Positions 34,140 to 42,942 are shown, counted from the first letter of the stretch. The stretch: 64,000 nt of DNA from JAQGMJ01 sp036498945 (GCA_036498945.1 DASYEQ010000087.1:19237-83236); one strand, 5' to 3'. Numbers and translations are program-made. Notes: generated by a model from the letters alone, not told the origin.

Positions 34140-35375
34140 ATGTCTCACCAACGCAACCCTCTTCCCGCCTCCTTCCGCCGCCTCGCCTGGTCCAACCTGC
34201 TGGCGCAGGCCGCCGAGCAGATTGGCCTGGCCGCCGCGCCGCTGGTGGCGGTGCTGGCGCTGCATGCCGGCCCCGGCGCCACCGGCTGGCTGCAGACCGC
34301 GCAAACCCTGCCCTTTTTGCTCATCGCCATTCCCGCCGGCCTGTTGGCCGACCGCATGCAGCGCCGCCGCCTGATGGCCGGCGCCGAGGCCATGCGCGCG
34401 GCTTCGCTGCTGCTGGTGCTGGCCTTGGCGACGCTGGGCGGGCTCTCGCTGCCGCTGCTGGCGCTGCTGGGCTTCGTCGGCGCCTGCGGCACCGTGGTCT
34501 ATGGCGTGGCCGCGCCGGCGCTGGTGCCCACGCTGGTAGAGCGCGAACAATTGCCGACGGCGAACGCGCGCATCGAACTGGCGCGCACCGTGGCCTATGC
34601 CGGTGGCCCCGCGCTGGCGGGCTTGCTGGCGGGCATCACCGGCGCGGCGCCCGCCTTTGCGTTCGCCGCCGCGCTGTCGGCCGCGGCGGTGGTGCTGCTG
34701 GCCGGTTTGCGCGAACCGGCACGCGGCGATATCACGCCCGCGAGCGGCAACGCCATCGATGACTTGCGCGAAGGCACGCGCTTCGTCTTCGGCCATGCGC
34801 TGCTGCGCCCGATCTTCCTGACCCAGGTGATTTTCGCGGTCGCGTTTTTCGTGCTGCATTCGGTCTACGTGCCTTACGCCGTACACCAGTTGGGGCTCCC
34901 GGCCTTCGCGGTGGGCGCGACGTTGGCGGCCTACGGTGGCGGCATGGTGGCGGGCGCGCTGGCCGCGCCGCGCCTGATGCGCCTGCTGCCCTTGGGCGTG
35001 ATGGTGGCAATCGGTCCGCTGGCGGGGCTTGCCGCGGCGGCGCTAATGGCTTGCACGCTGCTATTCGCCTCGGCGTGGCTGGCGGGCCTGAGCTACTTCC
35101 TGATGGGCGCGGGGCCGATCCTCTGGGTGATCAGCACCACCACGCTGCGGCAGAACGTGACGCCGCAGCGCCTGTTGGGACGCGCCTCGGCGATCAACAG
35201 CCTTTCCTACGGCGCGCGGCCGATCGGCGCGGCGCTCGGCGCCCTGATCGGCGGCTCGCTGGGCGCGGGCGCCTGCCTGATCGCCTCGGTGATTTTCTTC
35301 GGGGTGCAGGCGGGCGTCATCCTGCTCTCGCCCGCCGTACGCCTGCGCGAGCAGCCGGCACCGGCGGGCGCCTGA
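34140..35375 (+). CDS. MFS efflux transporter
   Basis: 411 residues with 12 predicted membrane spans, preceded by AAAGGAG. The loop motif AGLLADRMQRRRLMAG between the second and third spans is the MFS motif A region, and the pattern resembles EntS/MFS_3 exporters. No substrate can be deduced. The gene follows ada and the oxygenase on the same strand, and the intergenic DNA carries a copy of the element found before ada, so it may belong to the alkylation response. Confidence 0.85.
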   Translation: MSHQRNPLPASFRRLAWSNLLAQAAEQIGLAAAPLVAVLALHAGPGATGWLQTAQTLPFLLIAIPAGLLADRMQRRRLMAGAEAMRAASLLLVLALATLGGLSLPLLALLGFVGACGTVVYGVAAPALVPTLVEREQLPTANARIELARTVAYAGGPALAGLLAGITGAAPAFAFAAALSAAAVVLLAGLREPARGDITPASGNAIDDLREGTRFVFGHALLRPIFLTQVIFAVAFFVLHSVYVPYAVHQLGLPAFAVGATLAAYGGGMVAGALAAPRLMRLLPLGVMVAIGPLAGLAAAALMACTLLFASAWLAGLSYFLMGAGPILWVISTTTLRQNVTPQRLLGRASAINSLSYGARPIGAALGALIGGSLGAGACLIASVIFFGVQAGVILLSPAVRLREQPAPAGA

Positions 35376-35390
35376 GGCCACGCCGGTACT

Positions 35391-36308
35391 TCAGTAGTCG
35401 TACAGTTTCGCCGGATTGTCGACCAGCACCTGCTTGATCTTTTTCGCGTCGCGATTCAGCCAGCCGGCGAAGCGGTTCAGCGCACGGCCGTCGTCGATCG
35501 CGTTGTAGGGTTCGATGTCTTCCTTGCTCGCGCGGCGGCTGCCGCCGGGGTGCGGCCAGTCGGTGCCCCAGACCATGCGCTCGAGGTTGGCGTCGATCAG
35601 GGCGTGGGCGATCGCCGTGGTGTTGGCGTCGTCCGGTGTCGGCCCGATGCGGTGCGGCGCCGAGAGCTTGACCCAGGCCTTGCCCGAGCGCACCAGGTCC
35701 AGCAGTTCGTCGAAGCCCGGCTGCTTCACGCCCTTGGCCGCTTCGGCGCGCGCCATGTGGTCGATCACCACCGGGGTGGGCAGCGTCTTGATGACGGAGG
35801 CGAGGGCCTGCACCATGTTGAGCGTGGTGTAAATCTGCGTGTGCCACTTCATGTCGGCAACCCGCTCGCTGGCCGCCTTCAGTTGCTTGGCGGCGGCGGC
35901 CGGGTCGTGCACGCCGGCGCTTTCCAGGTTGACGCGCACGCCGCGCACGCCTTCCAGGTGCATCTTCTCCAGTTCGGCATCTGTAATCTTCGCCGGGTCG
36001 ATGACGGCGACCACGCGTGCGCGCGACAGTCCCAGTTCCAGGGCGCCATCGATGCTGGCGCGGTTGTCCGAACCATAGGGGCTGGGATGGACGATGACTA
36101 CGCGGTCCATGTGCAGCGCGTGCTGCAGCTTGAGCAGGTTTTCCACGCTGGCGTCCGGCGGCGTGTAGGCGCGCGAGGCCGCATACGGATAGCGCTCCGC
36201 CGGGCCGAAGACGTGGACATGGCAATCGCAGGCGCCGGCCGGCACCTCGAAGTCGACTTCGCTGTGGATGACGCCGTGGATCTCGCGCTGATTCGTATCG
36301 CTGCTCAT
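35391..36308 (-). CDS. LigI-like amidohydrolase
   Basis: 305 residues of the amidohydrolase_2 family. ACDCHVHVFGPAERYPYA near residue 28 gives the metal-site HxH, and MVWGTDWPHPGGSRR near residue 245 holds the conserved Asp. These motifs are shared with 2-pyrone-4,6-dicarboxylate lactonase (LigI). Here there is no other gene of the protocatechuate 4,5-cleavage pathway, so the lactone may differ. The ATG overlaps the stop of the HpcH-type gene by 4 bp; it is the last gene of a five-gene operon. Confidence 0.85.
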   Translation of the reverse strand: MSSDTNQREIHGVIHSEVDFEVPAGACDCHVHVFGPAERYPYAASRAYTPPDASVENLLKLQHALHMDRVVIVHPSPYGSDNRASIDGALELGLSRARVVAVIDPAKITDAELEKMHLEGVRGVRVNLESAGVHDPAAAAKQLKAASERVADMKWHTQIYTTLNMVQALASVIKTLPTPVVIDHMARAEAAKGVKQPGFDELLDLVRSGKAWVKLSAPHRIGPTPDDANTTAIAHALIDANLERMVWGTDWPHPGGSRRASKEDIEPYNAIDDGRALNRFAGWLNRDAKKIKQVLVDNPAKLYDY

Positions 36309-37102
36309 GCCTTCAGGTCTTTCACTTGTTTTGCCTTCTGCCCGAGCGCGCCGAGCAGGAACTGGGTGTCGGTGCCGGTGGAAACGTAGCGCGCGCCCAT
36401 CTTGACGAACTCGGCCACCAGGTCGGCGCGCGAGGAAAGGCCGCCGACACCAACGAACTTGCCGAGCTTGTTGCACACGTCGATGGAGCGCTGGTAGGCC
36501 GCGCGCAGCTTGGGGTGATCATACTGGCCGGTGAGCCCCATGTCGGCCAGCAGGTCGTTGCTGCCGATCATCACCATGTCGACGCCTTCGACCGCCATGA
36601 TCTCCTCGGCGGCTTCCACCGAAGCGGCGTTCTCGAACTGCACGATCACCATGGTGGCGTCGTTCATCGTCGGGTTGGCCTGCGCCGGCGGCAGGCTGCG
36701 GTATTGCAGGTGCGGCAGGGCGCCGGCGGCGCTGCGCTCGCCCAGCGGCGGGAACTTGGCGGCGGCGACCACCGCCTTCGCCTCTTCCGCCGAGCCGATG
36801 TGCGGCGCGATCACGCCCATGGCGCCGGCGTCGAGCACGCGCGAAATCCAGTCCGGCGTGTTGGAGGGCACGCGCACGAAAGGCGCGATGCCGATGGCGG
36901 TGGCGGCCATGCAGATCTGCCCGCACTCGGCGATGGAGAAGCTGTTGTGCTCCATGTCGACGTAGAGGGTGTCGAAGCCGGCGGTCTTGGCCATCATCGC
37001 GATCTCGATGGTGCGCACCAGGCGCACGGTCACGGAAGCGACGACTTCGCCGCGCTTCATCATCTCGCGGACGTTGTTGGTAAGCAGGGGGGTGTCGGCC
37101 AT
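36305..37102 (-). CDS. HpcH/HpaI-type aldolase or citrate lyase beta-like protein
   Basis: 265 residues from ATG 37102, preceded by AAAGGAG. A TIM barrel with FDTLYVDMEHNSFS, APFVRVPSNTPDWISRVLDAGAMG, VIVQFENAASVEAAEEI (metal-binding Glu) and VDMVMIGSNDLLADMGL (metal-binding Asp). Family members are metal-dependent pyruvate-aldolases cleaving 4-hydroxy-2-oxo acids such as 4-hydroxy-2-oxoheptanedioate. It lies 10 bp after the dehydrogenase gene and overlaps the amidohydrolase gene by 4 bp. Confidence 0.88.
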   Translation of the reverse strand: MADTPLLTNNVREMMKRGEVVASVTVRLVRTIEIAMMAKTAGFDTLYVDMEHNSFSIAECGQICMAATAIGIAPFVRVPSNTPDWISRVLDAGAMGVIAPHIGSAEEAKAVVAAAKFPPLGERSAAGALPHLQYRSLPPAQANPTMNDATMVIVQFENAASVEAAEEIMAVEGVDMVMIGSNDLLADMGLTGQYDHPKLRAAYQRSIDVCNKLGKFVGVGGLSSRADLVAEFVKMGARYVSTGTDTQFLLGALGQKAKQVKDLKA

Positions 37103-37112
37103 GATGGCTCCT

Positions 37113-38057
37113 TTAAACAATACGATTGGCGGCGGGCTTGCCTTGCAGCACGTCGATCACCTGCTGGGCGACGCGGGTGCCGCTGCGTTCCTGGGTTTCG
37201 CGCGTGCCACCGCCGGAGTGCGGAGTGGCGACCACGGTATCGAGTGTCAGCAGCGGGTGATCGAAAGGCGGCGGCTCGACGTCGAACACGTCCAGCCCGG
37301 CACCGAAAATGTGGCCGCTCTTGATCGACTCGTACAGGGCTTCCTCGTTGACGATGCCGCCGCGCGCGCAGTTGATCACGATGGCGCCTTTTTTCATCGC
37401 CGCCAGTTCCTTCGCGTCGATGATGTCGCGTGTTTCCTTGTTGAGCGGACAGTGCACGGTGAGCAGGTCGATCTGCGGCAGCATTTCGGCGAGCGAGGCG
37501 ACGCGCGTATGCGGCTGGTCTTTCCAGTGGTCCGCCGGCACGTAGGGATCGTAGGCGACGATCTTGCAATCGAAGGCGCGGTGGAACTTGCGCGCGGCCA
37601 GCGTGCCGATGTTGCCCATGCCGATCACGCCGATGGTCTTGCCGCCGAGTTCGCCGCCCAGGAAGTTGCCGCGGTCGGAGCCGGCGGGTTTGCGCAGCAT
37701 GCGGTCGAGTTCGCTGATGCGGCGGTTGACGGCCAATGACAAACCCAGCGCCAGCTCGGCCACCGCTTCGCTGTTCACCCCGGGGGTGCGCGAAACCGGG
37801 ATGCCGGCTTCCTTGGCCGTGGCGATGTCGATGGTGTCGTAGCCCACGCCCTGCTTGCAGATGATCTTGAGCCGACCGGCTTTCGCCGCGCGGCGGATTT
37901 CGTCCCCGGTGACGGGCGTCATGCGCACCATCACGCCATCGGCGTCTTCCGGCCAGTTTTTCACCGCCGGGTCGTCGTAGTTGACGATGTCGCAGAACTT
38001 GCGCGCCATTTCCACCCCGGCGGGGTGGAAGCGGTCGAGGATGTAGATCTTGGGCAT
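37113..38057 (-). CDS. D-isomer-specific 2-hydroxyacid dehydrogenase
   Basis: 314 residues. The NAD-binding GVIGMGNIGTLAARKF lies in the middle; catalytic residues follow the family order: NCARGGIVNEEAL (Arg), LDVFDVEPPPFDHPLL (Glu) and ATPHSGGGTRET (His). Related to phosphoglycerate and hydroxypyruvate dehydrogenases. It oxidises or reduces a D-2-hydroxy acid/2-oxo acid pair; substrate unknown. It shares an operon with an Ldh-family enzyme that usually has the opposite stereochemistry. Confidence 0.9.
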   Translation of the reverse strand: MPKIYILDRFHPAGVEMARKFCDIVNYDDPAVKNWPEDADGVMVRMTPVTGDEIRRAAKAGRLKIICKQGVGYDTIDIATAKEAGIPVSRTPGVNSEAVAELALGLSLAVNRRISELDRMLRKPAGSDRGNFLGGELGGKTIGVIGMGNIGTLAARKFHRAFDCKIVAYDPYVPADHWKDQPHTRVASLAEMLPQIDLLTVHCPLNKETRDIIDAKELAAMKKGAIVINCARGGIVNEEALYESIKSGHIFGAGLDVFDVEPPPFDHPLLTLDTVVATPHSGGGTRETQERSGTRVAQQVIDVLQGKPAANRIV

Positions 38058-38093
38058 GGTGTTTCCTGTGGTCCGGCCTGCGTGATTACCGCT

Positions 38094-39119
38094 TCACTGC
38101 TTCTCGATGTGCGCGCGGTCGATCACCCCGGCCCACAGCGCCATGTCGCGCTTGAGCAGCGCCGTCATTTCCTCCGGCGTGGTGGCCTTGGGCACGATGC
38201 CTAAGTCGAGCATCTTCTTTTGCATGTCGGGCGCTGCTATGGCGGCCTTGATCTCGGCGTTGAGTTTGTCGACGATGTCGCGCGGCGTCTTCGCCGGCGC
38301 GCCCAGGCCGTTCCAGGCGTAGACGGCGTAACCAGGCACACCCGATTCCTTCACCGTCGGCACGTTGGGCAGTGTCGGGAAGCGCACCGGGTCGGTGACG
38401 GCCAGGGCGCGCAGTTGCCCGCTGGGCAGGAAGGAGAGGATCGGCGCCAGGGTTTCGAAACCGAGATCGACGGCACCGCCGCGCACCGCCGCCACCACGT
38501 CGCCCGAGGTCTTGAAGGGCACGGTGGTGAAGTTGATGCCGGCGACGGACTTGAAGTACTCCGCCGCCAGGTATTGCGCCGTACCCGCGGCCACGGTCGC
38601 CACATTGATCTTGCCTGGGGCGGCCTTGCAGCGGGCGATGAAGTCCTTCACATCCTTGATCGGCGACTTGTCGCCGACGATCAGCGCGAAGCCGAAGTTG
38701 CCGGACAGGCTGATCATCTCGAAATCCTTCACCGGGTCGAACGGCAGGTGCTTGAACAGCCCCGGGGTCATGGTGAAGTTGCCGGTGGCGACGAACAGAA
38801 GGGTATAGCCGTCCGGCGGCGAGCCGGCGACCACCTGCGAGGCGACGATGCCGCCGGCGCCCGGGCGATTGTCGACGATGAATTGCTGGCCGGTGCGCTC
38901 GGTGAGCTTCTGCGCCAGGATGCGCATGGTGACGTCGCCGGTGCCGCCGGCGCCGTAGCCGATGATGATGCGCACCGGCTTGTTGGGATAGCCGGCGGCG
39001 GACTGCGCGCGGGCCGCGGTTGACATGAGGCCAGGCACTGCGGCAGTCAGCGTCCCCGCGGAGAGCGCGCCGAGGGTGCGGCGGCGGTTCAGTTTGAAGT
39101 CGTCGTTTTGCATAAGCAT
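38094..39119 (-). CDS. Bug/TctC-family periplasmic substrate-binding protein
   Basis: 341 residues. The N-terminus has LNRRRTLGALSAGTLTAA and an ARAQS cleavage region, a Tat-like signal. The mature domain begins YPNKPVRIIIGYGAGGTGD and continues with VDNRPGAGGIVASQ and PPDGYTLLF, the Bug-family hallmarks that bind small carboxylates. No TctA or TctB permease gene is in the window. It lies 13 bp after the Ldh-type gene and 36 bp before the dehydrogenase gene, so it is an operon member. Ligand probably a carboxylic acid processed by the neighbours (inference). Confidence 0.9.
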   Translation of the reverse strand: MLMQNDDFKLNRRRTLGALSAGTLTAAVPGLMSTAARAQSAAGYPNKPVRIIIGYGAGGTGDVTMRILAQKLTERTGQQFIVDNRPGAGGIVASQVVAGSPPDGYTLLFVATGNFTMTPGLFKHLPFDPVKDFEMISLSGNFGFALIVGDKSPIKDVKDFIARCKAAPGKINVATVAAGTAQYLAAEYFKSVAGINFTTVPFKTSGDVVAAVRGGAVDLGFETLAPILSFLPSGQLRALAVTDPVRFPTLPNVPTVKESGVPGYAVYAWNGLGAPAKTPRDIVDKLNAEIKAAIAAPDMQKKMLDLGIVPKATTPEEMTALLKRDMALWAGVIDRAHIEKQ

Positions 39120-39132
39120 TGTCGTTGAATAA

Positions 39133-40245
39133 TCAGTGATGCGGCGCGAAGAGATAAGCCGTTTGCGCGCGCTGTGCCACTTCCTCGATTTTTGCGGCGA
39201 GGGTCACCGGCACCGGGATGCCGTTCTTCAGGCGGTCGGCGCGCTTCATCGCTTCCGGGTCACCCGGCACCAGCACCGGCTTGGCGGGGTCGATCGGCGG
39301 CACCTGGTGCAGGTAATCGATCACGGTGTCCATGTCTTCCTCGAAGGCGCCCTCGTCGCGGAACTGGCGCGGATCGATGGCCATGAAAAAGTGGCCGAGG
39401 TTGTCCGGGTCTTCCGGCTTTTGCGTCTTCACGCGGATCGGCGAAAACGAGGAGCCGGAAAGCGCGCCGCCCAGCACGTGCGCCAGCATCGCCAGGCCGT
39501 AGCCCTTGTAGCCGCCGGTTTCCTCCGTGCCGCCGACGGGCGCAAGCCCGCCTCCCAGGCCCGGCTTGCGCTTGAAGAGGGTATCCACCGCCTGCGTGGG
39601 GTCGGTCACCGGCGTGCCTTCGGCATCGAGCACCCAGCCGGCGGGCACCGGCTTGCCGTTGAGCTCATACACCCGCACCTTGTTCGCCGCCACCGTGGCG
39701 GTGGCCATGTCGAGCAGGAACGGGCGGTTCTTTTTCGCCGGGGCGGCAAAGGCGATCGGGTTGGTGCCCAGCACCGCATCGCGCCCGCGCGTGGGCACGG
39801 TGTTGATCGAGCGGGTGGCGGAAGTCACCATGCCGATGAAGCCCGCCTGGGCGGCGAGGTTGGCGTAGTAGCCGGCGGCGCCGAAGTGATGCGAGTTGCG
39901 CACGGTGACGACGCCGACGCCCAGCTCGCGCGCCTTCTTGATCGCCATCTGCATGCCGAGCGCGGCCGCCGGGTGGCCGAGACCCGCGTCGGCATCGACC
40001 AGCGCCGTCACCGCGTTTTCGCGCACGACGCGCGCTTTAGCAGTCACGTTGAGCTTGCCCTTGCGGCGCGAATTCTCGTAATCCATCAGCATGGAGACGC
40101 CGTGCGAATCGACGCCCGAGAGGTCGGTCTCGATCATCACCGTGGCGGTGGTCTCGATCGCCTGCGGATCCATGCCCCAGCCGGTGAGGATGCCGACGAT
40201 CTGCCGGCGCACCACCTCCACCGGCACGTAAATAAGTTTTTCCAT
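39133..40245 (-). CDS. Ldh/malate dehydrogenase-2 family oxidoreductase
   Basis: 370 residues from ATG 40245. Seen: IETDLSGVDSHGVSMLMDY with the catalytic His, VTVRNSHHFGAAGYYA, VLGTNPIAFAAP and ETGGYKGYGLAMLAHVLGG. This is the NAD(P)-dependent LDH2/MDH fold, unrelated to classical Rossmann lactate dehydrogenases, whose members act on malate, sulfolactate, ureidoglycolate or 2,3-diketogulonate. First gene of a minus-strand five-gene operon ending with the LigI-like gene. Substrate unknown. Confidence 0.9.
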   Translation of the reverse strand: MEKLIYVPVEVVRRQIVGILTGWGMDPQAIETTATVMIETDLSGVDSHGVSMLMDYENSRRKGKLNVTAKARVVRENAVTALVDADAGLGHPAAALGMQMAIKKARELGVGVVTVRNSHHFGAAGYYANLAAQAGFIGMVTSATRSINTVPTRGRDAVLGTNPIAFAAPAKKNRPFLLDMATATVAANKVRVYELNGKPVPAGWVLDAEGTPVTDPTQAVDTLFKRKPGLGGGLAPVGGTEETGGYKGYGLAMLAHVLGGALSGSSFSPIRVKTQKPEDPDNLGHFFMAIDPRQFRDEGAFEEDMDTVIDYLHQVPPIDPAKPVLVPGDPEAMKRADRLKNGIPVPVTLAAKIEEVAQRAQTAYLFAPHH

Positions 40246-40423
40246 TGGGTTGTCTCGGTCTGGAATCGCACTGTTTCGCGGGCGGGAAGCCATCTTGATA
40301 CCGGTCAATCCGCCGCCCCCGCGGGAGGGCTAGCATGATCGCGCGACCGGGGGGAAAATGCCATCCCAAAATACCGGGCCGCGTGCATAAGCAGATGGTA
40401 ATGAGTACGGGTTTTACCGGCAT

Positions 40424-40451
40424 TTGACGCCGCGGCCCGCGAGGGTACAAT
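40424..40451 (+). promoter_or_regulatory. Sigma-70 promoter of the alpha/beta-fold gene
   Basis: TTGACG (40424-40429), a 16-bp spacer and TACAAT (40446-40451) lie 52 bp before the ATG at 40503. This is the best vegetative-type promoter noticed in the window. The remaining part of the 257-bp divergent region should hold the promoter of the leftward catabolic operon, but none was clear. Confidence 0.65.
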
Positions 40452-40502
40452 GCGCCGCCTGCCGCACGCCGGGGCAGCGCCTGATAAAAGTCCGGGAGAC
40501 AT

Positions 40503-41288
40503 ATGGCCAGTCTGAACTACCAGGGTCTGAACGTCGAGTACGCGCAAAGCGGAAGCGGGTCCGACCTGTTGCTGATCCACTCCCTGCTTACGGAGATGAG
40601 CGTGTATGACAAGGTGCTGCCGGATTTAAGCGGCCAGCATCGCGTCACCACCATCAACCTGCCGGGCTTCGGCGCCTCCAGCCCGGCCGAACTCAACGGC
40701 TTGTCGGCAGTCGCCGGCCACGTCGCCGGCGTGATGGCCGCGCTGCAACTGCCCGCTTCCACCGACGTCTTCGCCAACGGCTTCGGCGCCTTCGTCGCCC
40801 TGCAACTGGCGATCGACCACGGCGCCCAATTCCGCCGCCTGCTGGTGGCCGACTGCGTGCCGGCTTTTCCCGAGGCCGGGCGCGCGCCCTTCCGCGGCAT
40901 GGCGCAAAAGGTGAAAACCGAAGGCATGGGCGCCGTGCTGGACGCCGCCATCGGCCGCATGTTCCCGCCCACCTACCAGCAGGCCGAGCCCGCCGTGGTG
41001 CAGGAGCGCAAAGACCGCCTGGCGAAAGTCGATGCGCAATGCTTCGCGCGCGCCTGCCTGGCGCTGGCCGAAATGGACCTGAGCCCGCAACTGCCGTCGA
41101 TCAAGAACCCGACGCGCGTGATGTGCGGCGCGCTCGACCTCACCACGGTGCCGGCCCTGGCCCAGGAAGTGGCGCGCCTGATCCCCGGCGCTGAGTACCA
41201 CGAGATCGTCAACTCCGGCCATTGCCCGATGCTGGAGCAGCCGGACGACCTGGTCCGCCTGATCACCGAATTCATCGCGCCGCGCTAG
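40503..41288 (+). CDS. Alpha/beta-hydrolase-fold protein lacking the nucleophile
   Basis: 261 residues, preceded by GGGAGACAT. The fold is recognisable: DLLLIHSLLT, INLPGFGASSPAEL, the acid in MCGALDLTTVP and the final His in IVNSGHCPMLEQPDDL. At the nucleophile elbow the sequence is VFANGFGAFVALQLA: Gly93 stands where Ser is expected in GxSxG. It may therefore be non-catalytic, use a different mechanism or act as a binding protein. It lies upstream of an ABC binding protein gene and a class II aldolase gene on the same strand, each with its own gap. Confidence 0.82.
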   Translation: MASLNYQGLNVEYAQSGSGSDLLLIHSLLTEMSVYDKVLPDLSGQHRVTTINLPGFGASSPAELNGLSAVAGHVAGVMAALQLPASTDVFANGFGAFVALQLAIDHGAQFRRLLVADCVPAFPEAGRAPFRGMAQKVKTEGMGAVLDAAIGRMFPPTYQQAEPAVVQERKDRLAKVDAQCFARACLALAEMDLSPQLPSIKNPTRVMCGALDLTTVPALAQEVARLIPGAEYHEIVNSGHCPMLEQPDDLVRLITEFIAPR

Positions 41289-41544
41289 CGGGGCATGCAA
41301 GGGCTTTCCCCTTTTTGATTCCCGAAATTGAAGGCTGTTGCCGGCGCGGCGCAATGCGCCCGGCAGCCTGACAGGAAATTCTCCGCCGGCCACCCGCCGG
41401 CGCAGCGCAACACCCGGCACACCCAGGCCCGGGGCAGAACAAGGGCGCCGCGCAAGCCTGCGGCGCCGGCGGCACGCTGCATCCACGACGGCGGCGCCGA
41501 CGTAAGCCGCTTCAGCAGCATTCATAAAAATCTTCGGAGACGAC

Positions 41545-42798
41545 ATGCGCAAACAGAAGGCCTTGCTGGTTTTACTTTCCCTCGCCGCCGTTACCGGCCT
41601 GGGATTTTCCGCCGCCGCCGCGGCCCAAACCGCGCCGATCAAGATCGGTTTCCTCACCGTGCGCACCGGCCCGCTTGCCGCCGGCGGCAAGCAGATGGAA
41701 CAGGGCATCGAACTGTTCCTGAAAGAGCGCAACAACATTCTCGCCGGGCGCAAGGTGGAGCTGATCATCGCCGACACCGCCGGCCAGCCGGCGCAAGCCA
41801 AGAGCAAGACCCAGGAGCTGGTCGAGCGCGATCATGTCGCCGTCGTCATCGGCCCGCTGGCGACCTTCGAGGCGCTGGCGATCGACGACTACATCGCCAG
41901 TGCCAAAGTGCCCCTGATCACCCCCACCTCCGCCGCGCAAAACGACCTGGCGCAGAAAAAAAAGAATGACTACGTGATCCACGCCGCCGGTACCGCCGCG
42001 CAGCCGATGCACGTGCTCGGCCAGTACGCGGCCAAAAAACTCGGCGTCAAGCGCATGGCGATGATCGCCGACGACTTCGCCTACGGCCACGAGGGCGCGG
42101 CCGGCTTCCAGAAGGCCTTCGAGGACAACGGCGGGCGCGTGGTGCAAAAGCTCTGGTCGCCGCTGAATACGCCGGAATACGGCGTCTACGTCGGCCAGCT
42201 GAAGACCAACGTGGACGGCATCTACGCCGGTTTCGCCGGCATCAACGGCGCGCGCTTCCTGCGCGTATATGCCGACTATGCGGCCAAGGGCAAGACCCCA
42301 GTGTTCGGCAACCCCACCGCGGTCGATGAAGGCGTGCTGAAGAACATGGGCGACGAAGCGCTGGGCGTGTGGTCGGCCAGCTGGTATTCGGCCAGCCTCG
42401 ATACGCCGGACAACCACAAGTTCGTCGCCGGCATCGAGAAGGCCTACGGCGTGACGCCCGGCTTCTACACCGCCAGCACCTACACCGCCGGGCTGGTGCT
42501 GGAGGAGGCGCTGGAGCAGATCAAGGGCAAGGTCGAAGACAAGGCCGCCTTCGTCAAGGCGCTGCACAACGTCAAGCTCACCAAGGGGCCGGAGGGACCG
42601 ATTTCATTCGACGCCTACGGCAAGCCGATCATGACCATCTACGTGCGCAAGGTGGAGCGCAAGAACGGGCAACTGGTCAACACCACGGTCGAAGCTTTCC
42701 CCAACGTCAGCCAGTTCTGGACCTACGATCCGAAGGCCTTCATGAGCGCGCCGCAATACTCGCGCGACCAGCCGCCGGCGCGCTACCTGGAGAAGTAG
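41545..42798 (+). CDS. LivK-like ABC transporter substrate-binding protein
   Basis: 417 residues with a signal peptide (LLVLLSLAAVTGLGFSAAAAA). The mature part begins APIKIGFLTVRTGPLAAGGK and has VELIIADTAGQPAQAKSKTQ and a type I periplasmic-binding fold, close to Peripla_BP_6/branched-chain amino acid binding proteins. No ABC permease or ATPase gene is adjacent, so its partners are encoded elsewhere. In related bacteria such proteins bind aromatic or other carboxylates as often as amino acids. Ligand unknown. The 256-bp gap upstream suggests its own promoter. Confidence 0.9.
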   Translation: MRKQKALLVLLSLAAVTGLGFSAAAAAQTAPIKIGFLTVRTGPLAAGGKQMEQGIELFLKERNNILAGRKVELIIADTAGQPAQAKSKTQELVERDHVAVVIGPLATFEALAIDDYIASAKVPLITPTSAAQNDLAQKKKNDYVIHAAGTAAQPMHVLGQYAAKKLGVKRMAMIADDFAYGHEGAAGFQKAFEDNGGRVVQKLWSPLNTPEYGVYVGQLKTNVDGIYAGFAGINGARFLRVYADYAAKGKTPVFGNPTAVDEGVLKNMGDEALGVWSASWYSASLDTPDNHKFVAGIEKAYGVTPGFYTASTYTAGLVLEEALEQIKGKVEDKAAFVKALHNVKLTKGPEGPISFDAYGKPIMTIYVRKVERKNGQLVNTTVEAFPNVSQFWTYDPKAFMSAPQYSRDQPPARYLEK

Positions 42799-42820
42799 CC
42801 GGCTGAAACGGCGCATAAGC

Positions 42821-42866
42821 GGGCGGTCTGGGGCACGGGGGTACAATGACCCGTGCCTGACCGCCC
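42821..42866. other. Long interrupted hairpin containing a TACAAT hexamer
   Basis: GGGCGGTC (42821-42828) pairs with GACCGCCC (42859-42866), and GGCACGGG (42832-42839) pairs with CCCGTGCC (42850-42857), leaving a ten-base loop that contains TACAAT. It lies between the binding protein gene and the class II aldolase gene. It may terminate or attenuate transcription from the left, or be an operator around the promoter of the aldolase gene; the sequence does not decide. Confidence 0.5.
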
Positions 42867-42942
42867 GCGGGCCTTGAGCCGGCGGGCGCACCCGATAACA
42901 CAAGACCGGCCCGCCGCCCGGCGTGCCCGCCCGGAGACTCCG

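Noticed and set aside
34140..35375. Assigning the MFS protein as EntS or a specific drug exporter
   Set aside because: Only general MFS features are visible; the context points to alkylation response, not siderophores.
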